Source: a bacterium
GTDB lineage: Bacteria > JAJRZV01
Direction of reading: 5' to 3'
DNA length: 32,440 nt
Assembly (NCBI GenBank): GCA_024275095.1
Contig: JAJRZV010000033.1
Location: 1 to 32,440, forward strand
How positions within the stretch are numbered: position 1 is the first letter of the stretch; the number at the start of each line of letters is the position of its first letter. This document shows, piece after piece, positions 28,429 through 32,440 of the stretch. A model generated the notes under the pieces. That model did not search any database. It was not told the DNA's origin and saw nothing but the letters and a program-made list of their open reading frames with translations. The position numbers and the translations under genes were made by a program.

Positions 28429-30000
28429 GTGGCCGTGAAGAAATATCCTGTGAAGCGTGAAGTAAAAGAGCTGATCCTCCTTTATGAGATCAGCCAGGCC
28501 CTCCAGCAGAGTATGGACTTGCGGGCTGTGCTCAAACCTGTGTTGAAGATGATGGCCACTCACATGGGAATGTTGAGAGGTACCATTACTATTCTCGACC
28601 GGGATACGGGTGAAATATACATAGAAGAAGCCTACGGCTTGTCGCGCAGTCAAATGGAGAAGGGACGCTATCGCTTGGGTGAGGGCGTTACTGGCAAGGT
28701 GGTTCAGACGGGGCAGCCGGCTGTTGTTCCCCGGATATCCGAGGAACCTCTTTTTCTCAACCGCACAGGTGCACGCAGAAAACTTCGCAAAAAGGATATT
28801 TCATTTATCTGCGTGCCGATTAAGCTGGGAAATGAAGTCATAGGCGCACTCAGTGCCGACCGGCTCTTCAGCGAGCGGGTGTCATTTGAAGAGGATGTGA
28901 GACTGATGTCCATTATTGCCTCCATGATTGCTCAGGCGGTTAAACTGCGACTGAAAGCTCAGGAAGAAAAAAGGCGCCTGGTAGAGGAAAATATTCGCTT
29001 ACAGGAAGAACTGAAGGAACGTTTCAGACCTTCCAACATCATCGGAAATTCGAAGGCCATGCAACATGTCTACGAGCTTATTGCTCAGGTGGCACCTACG
29101 AATACGACCGTGCTTATCCGGGGTGAAAGCGGGACGGGAAAGGAACTCGTGGCTCATGCCATCCACTATAACAGTCCCAGAGCTGACAGGGCTTTTATCA
29201 AGGTCAATTGCGCCGCACTTCCGGAAAGCATTATAGAAAGCGAACTGTTCGGGCATGAAAAAGGTGCTTTTACCGGGGCTATTACCCAGCGAAAGGGGCG
29301 TTTTGAACTGGCTCACGGTGGCACCATTTTTCTTGATGAGATTGCAGAACTTTCGCCTGCCATTCAGGTAAAGCTGCTCAGGGTGCTCCAGGAAAAGGAG
29401 TTCGAGCGCGTCGGAGGAAGTGAAACGATTAAGGTGGATGTACGCATTATTGCCGCTACCAACAGGGATCTGGAAGCTCTCGTCAAAGAGGGGAAGTTCA
29501 GGGAAGACCTGTATTATCGCATTAATGTTTTTCCCATTCACATACCACCCCTGCGAGAAAGAAAAACGGACATTCCTTTGCTTGCCGATTACTTCGCCGA
29601 GAAGTACAGTCGCGTTCACGGAAAAGAAGTGAAGCGCATTTCAACGCCTGCCATCGATATGCTCATGAGCTATCACTGGCCGGGGAACGTGAGGGAGCTG
29701 GAGAATGTGATTGAACGGGCGGTGATTCTCAGTACGGACGGGGTCATTCACTCGCACAATCTTCCTCCCACACTTCAGACGGCCGAGGCCACAGGGACGT
29801 TTCCTACAGGTACGTTGCAGGAGATGCTGGATAATGTGGAGCGCGAGATGATTGTCGAAGCTATCAAACATGCCAGGGGGAACATGGCAGAGGCCGCGAG
29901 GCTTCTGGGTATTACAGAACGTGTAATGGGCTTGAGGGTCAGGAAACACGGCATCAATGTAAAAAGGTTTAAAGAAAAATTCGTTGATAACAAAGAATGA
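28429..30000 (+). CDS. NifA-like sigma54-dependent transcriptional activator (GAF-AAA+-Fis HTH)
   Basis: GAF-like N-terminal domain; Walker [15 protein letters not shown] loop ([32 protein letters not shown]); C-terminal Fis-type [29 protein letters not shown]. Confidence 0.95.
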   Translation: MAVKKYPVKREVKELILLYEISQALQQSMDLRAVLKPVLKMMATHMGMLRGTITILDRDTGEIYIEEAYGLSRSQMEKGRYRLGEGVTGKVVQTGQPAVVPRISEEPLFLNRTGARRKLRKKDISFICVPIKLGNEVIGALSADRLFSERVSFEEDVRLMSIIASMIAQAVKLRLKAQEEKRRLVEENIRLQEELKERFRPSNIIGNSKAMQHVYELIAQVAPTNTTVLIRGESGTGKELVAHAIHYNSPRADRAFIKVNCAALPESIIESELFGHEKGAFTGAITQRKGRFELAHGGTIFLDEIAELSPAIQVKLLRVLQEKEFERVGGSETIKVDVRIIAATNRDLEALVKEGKFREDLYYRINVFPIHIPPLRERKTDIPLLADYFAEKYSRVHGKEVKRISTPAIDMLMSYHWPGNVRELENVIERAVILSTDGVIHSHNLPPTLQTAEATGTFPTGTLQEMLDNVEREMIVEAIKHARGNMAEAARLLGITERVMGLRVRKHGINVKRFKEKFVDNKE

Positions 30001-30025
30001 ACTTGCTGTTTTAACATCCTACCAT

Positions 30026-30046
30026 TTTGTAGAAAACGCCTACAAA
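30026..30046. promoter_or_regulatory. Candidate upstream activator site: inverted repeat TTTGTAG-N7-CTACAAA
   Basis: Perfect 7-bp arms TTTGTAG (30026-30032) and CTACAAA (30040-30046), about 105 bp upstream of the -24 element. Confidence 0.5.
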
Positions 30047-30150
30047 TCTAACATTTCCGTGGGAATGAGCAAGCTGGTGATTGTGGGAGCACTGAGGGCT
30101 CATGTTGTAAGTTTTTGAATTTTAGCAGCTTTTGAATAGAGAGGCTTTGC

Positions 30151-30166
30151 TGGCACATATGTTGTT
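30151..30166 (+). promoter_or_regulatory. Sigma54 (-24/-12) promoter
   Basis: TGGCACATATGTTGTT: TGGCAC at -24, TTGTT at -12 with canonical spacing; immediately upstream of the porin-like gene and downstream of a sigma54 activator gene. Confidence 0.8.
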
Positions 30167-30203
30167 CTCCATAAAAAATAAAACATACGAGAGGAGGTGA
30201 AGC

Positions 30204-30983
30204 ATGGAGAAAACCGTACTCTACAGGGAGAGAAAAGGTGCCGTGCCGTGGTGGAAAGGTCTGGCGGTGGCAATGGGTATGGTGACATTTTTTCCACTGG
30301 TTCCACTGGTTGCAGTGGCAGAAGGAGCCGGTGCTTCCGGTTCAGCGTCGTGGGGCGTTTTCAGTAATTACATCTGGAGAGGTCAGAGGCTCAGCGACCG
30401 TACCGTGGTGCAGCTCGACACGAGCCTTGCCTACAAGGGGGCAAGTGTGGGTTTCTGGGCCAATTATGATACGCATGTCGGTGAGGTGACAGAAGTGGAT
30501 TACCTCGCCACATATTCCTTTTCAGCGGGCAAAGCGGGCCTGGAACTCGGGTATATTTATTACAGCCTTGAAGGTGTCAATGACACGCAGGAGTTTTATT
30601 TGTCCGCTTCGTACGATGTGATCCTTGCACCCTCATTGACCATTTATTACGACTTTGATTTAGGCACCGGCGCTTTTGTTACATTTTCCATCGGACATTC
30701 TTTTTCGCTGCCTGCAGGTGCGTCACTCGATTTGAGCGCGCTGGTAAGCGTTAACCTCAAGGATGAGGTGCTCGGTGATTTTTACAACTTTTACAATGCA
30801 GAGGCAGGTATCGGTGTTGGTGTTCCCCTGTACGGACCTGTGAGCTTATCCCTTACAGGGAATGTTTCTGTTCCTCTTTCGGGAGAGGCTAAGGATGCGA
30901 TCGAAGTTCTCAGCGTTAACGGTGCTCTTGCTGGATCAGGCATCAACTACTATGGAGGGGCTTCGGTGGCAATGGAATTTTGA
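30204..30983 (+). CDS. Outer-membrane beta-barrel protein (TorF/CHP02001-like putative porin)
   Basis: Signal peptide ending VAVAEGAG; SWGVFSNYIWRGQRLSDRTVVQLDTSLAYKGASVGFWANYDTH..., alternating beta-strand pattern ending in F. Confidence 0.8.
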   Translation: MEKTVLYRERKGAVPWWKGLAVAMGMVTFFPLVPLVAVAEGAGASGSASWGVFSNYIWRGQRLSDRTVVQLDTSLAYKGASVGFWANYDTHVGEVTEVDYLATYSFSAGKAGLELGYIYYSLEGVNDTQEFYLSASYDVILAPSLTIYYDFDLGTGAFVTFSIGHSFSLPAGASLDLSALVSVNLKDEVLGDFYNFYNAEAGIGVGVPLYGPVSLSLTGNVSVPLSGEAKDAIEVLSVNGALAGSGINYYGGASVAMEF

Positions 30984-31000
30984 ATTAAAGGAGGTTTCGG

Positions 31001-32377
31001 ATGTTAAAGAAAGCACGATATACGTGGACAATGTTACCTTTCGGGATGCTGCTCGTGGCATCAGTAGCACTCGCTGCTGATGACCCCTCGGCGGTGGCGG
31101 CACACAATTCTGTTTCCATTGATACGGTATGGACGCTCGTTGCCGCCTTCTTGGTGTTTTTCATGCAGGCGGGATTCGCGATGGTGGAGGCGGGATTCAC
31201 ACGTGCGAAGAACGCAGTGAACATCATTATGAAAAACCTGATGGATTTTTCCGTGGGTTCCATTGCGTACTGGGCGATAGGTTTTGGCCTCATGTTCGGC
31301 GCTGATGCACTTGGTCTTTTTGGTACGGATGGTTTCTTTCTATCTGCAGGTAACCCGGCTACCAGAGAAGGTTTGTGGCAATTCGCTTTCTGGATGTTTC
31401 AGGTGGTGTTTGCTGCCACGGCTGCAACCATCGTCTCAGGTGCTATGGCTGAACGAACGCGTTTCACAGCGTACCTGGTTTACAGTGCTGTCATTTCTGC
31501 TTTCATTTATCCCATTGTCGGTCACTGGATATGGGGTGGTGGGTGGCTGTCGAACCTGGGCATGGTGGACTTTGCCGGTTCGACGGTTGTGCATTCGGTT
31601 GGAGGATGGGCTGCTCTTGCCGGTGCCGCTCTTCTGGGTCCCAGGTACGGTAAGTACCTGGAAAGCAACGGTCGAAAGATTTCGCAGGCCATTCCCGGTC
31701 ATAATATCACACTGGCTGCACTGGGCGTGTTCATCCTCTGGTTCGGCTGGTTCGGATTTAACCCTGGCAGCACGACGGCCGGAACAAACCTGAGCATTGC
31801 GACCATTGCTGTTACCACCAATCTGGCTGCTGCTGCAGGTGCTATTGCTGCCATGTTTACTGCCTGGAGCATGTATGGCAAACCTGATGCGACCATGGCG
31901 CTTAACGGCGTTCTTGCCGGCCTCGTGGCCATTACTGCACCGTGTGCGGTGGTCTCGCCGGGTAGCGCTGTTATTATCGGGCTGATAGCAGGTGTAATCG
32001 TTGTTTTTTCTGTGGAGTTTTTTGACAAGGTTCTTCACATTGACGATCCTGTTGGAGCAATTTCTGTTCACGGCGTATGCGGTGCGTTTGGTACCCTGGC
32101 TGTGGGTTTATTCGCGGAAGCAAAGTACGCCAAGGCTGCTGGTCTCGGAGAAGTAAACGGTCTCTTTTTCGGCGGCGGTTTTCACCAGCTTGGCGTACAG
32201 CTTATTGGAGTGTTCGCTGTTTTTGCGTGGGTTGGCATCGCCTCTTTTGTTCTTTTTTATTTTCTGAAGAAGACCGTAGGCCTTCGGGTTAGCCAGGAAG
32301 AAGAACTGCGCGGCCTCGACATCGACGAGCATGGAATGGAAGCGTATAGCGGTTTTCAGGTGTTCACGACGCAATAA
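31001..32377 (+). CDS. amt: Ammonium transporter (Amt family)
   Basis: Signal-like N-terminus; [92 protein letters not shown]. Confidence 0.97.
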   Translation: MLKKARYTWTMLPFGMLLVASVALAADDPSAVAAHNSVSIDTVWTLVAAFLVFFMQAGFAMVEAGFTRAKNAVNIIMKNLMDFSVGSIAYWAIGFGLMFGADALGLFGTDGFFLSAGNPATREGLWQFAFWMFQVVFAATAATIVSGAMAERTRFTAYLVYSAVISAFIYPIVGHWIWGGGWLSNLGMVDFAGSTVVHSVGGWAALAGAALLGPRYGKYLESNGRKISQAIPGHNITLAALGVFILWFGWFGFNPGSTTAGTNLSIATIAVTTNLAAAAGAIAAMFTAWSMYGKPDATMALNGVLAGLVAITAPCAVVSPGSAVIIGLIAGVIVVFSVEFFDKVLHIDDPVGAISVHGVCGAFGTLAVGLFAEAKYAKAAGLGEVNGLFFGGGFHQLGVQLIGVFAVFAWVGIASFVLFYFLKKTVGLRVSQEEELRGLDIDEHGMEAYSGFQVFTTQ

Positions 32378-32440
32378 CGGAGGTGTGGGTGGAGATGTTA
32401 TTCACGGGTGTATACGGAGCTTCCATTGCCGTGAGGCATG

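Noticed and set aside
32395-32440. Possible start of a P-II (GlnK) gene after amt
   Set aside because: ATG at 32395 gives MLFTGVYGASIAVRH, which does not resemble P-II; too short to classify.
1-32440. CRISPR array, rRNA operon, transposase or prophage genes
   Set aside because: No regularly spaced repeats, rRNA signature or transposase/phage ORFs were seen on reading both strands.

Overview
This is a bacterial, chromosome-like 32.4 kb window. The rplM-rpsI-argC gene order is one I associate with Deltaproteobacteria/Desulfobacterota, but taxonomy is inference. From left to right it contains: (1) an OmpR-type response regulator and histidine kinase followed by an ICMT-like methyltransferase / TolC-CzcC-like lipoprotein / HlyD / RND-permease efflux operon; a 24-bp near-palindrome between the two-component genes and the efflux operon closely resembles the E. 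coli CusR box; (2) a repeat (beta-propeller-like) lipoprotein; (3) a frameshifted P1B-type metal ATPase with an APC rather than CPC transmembrane motif; (4) a small lipoprotein, an interrupted TrmN6/YfiC-like methyltransferase and an SRPBCC protein; (5) ilvE and a two-domain MDR-dehydrogenase/Gfo-Idh-MocA oxidoreductase; (6) argC, rpsI, rplM, a nucleotidyltransferase of the CCA/poly(A) polymerase family, and a Xer-type tyrosine recombinase; (7) an FN3/Kelch lipoprotein; (8) an interrupted chemoreceptor, coaE, an interrupted PHP-domain protein, a Mut7-C protein, DUF4177-like and RDD proteins; (9) a NifA-like sigma54 activator followed by a well-formed -24/-12 promoter driving a porin-like protein and an Amt ammonium transporter. 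The most unusual observation is that three separate conserved genes (13.6, 24.8 and 26.8 kb) are each broken by one in-frame TAA, with the reading frame and homology intact on both sides, and a fourth gene is frameshifted, although TAA also ends many intact genes here. That could be sequence error, pseudogenization or suppression, and needs checking. I did not find a convincing new multi-gene defence or mobile system, CRISPR array, rRNA or tRNA gene.
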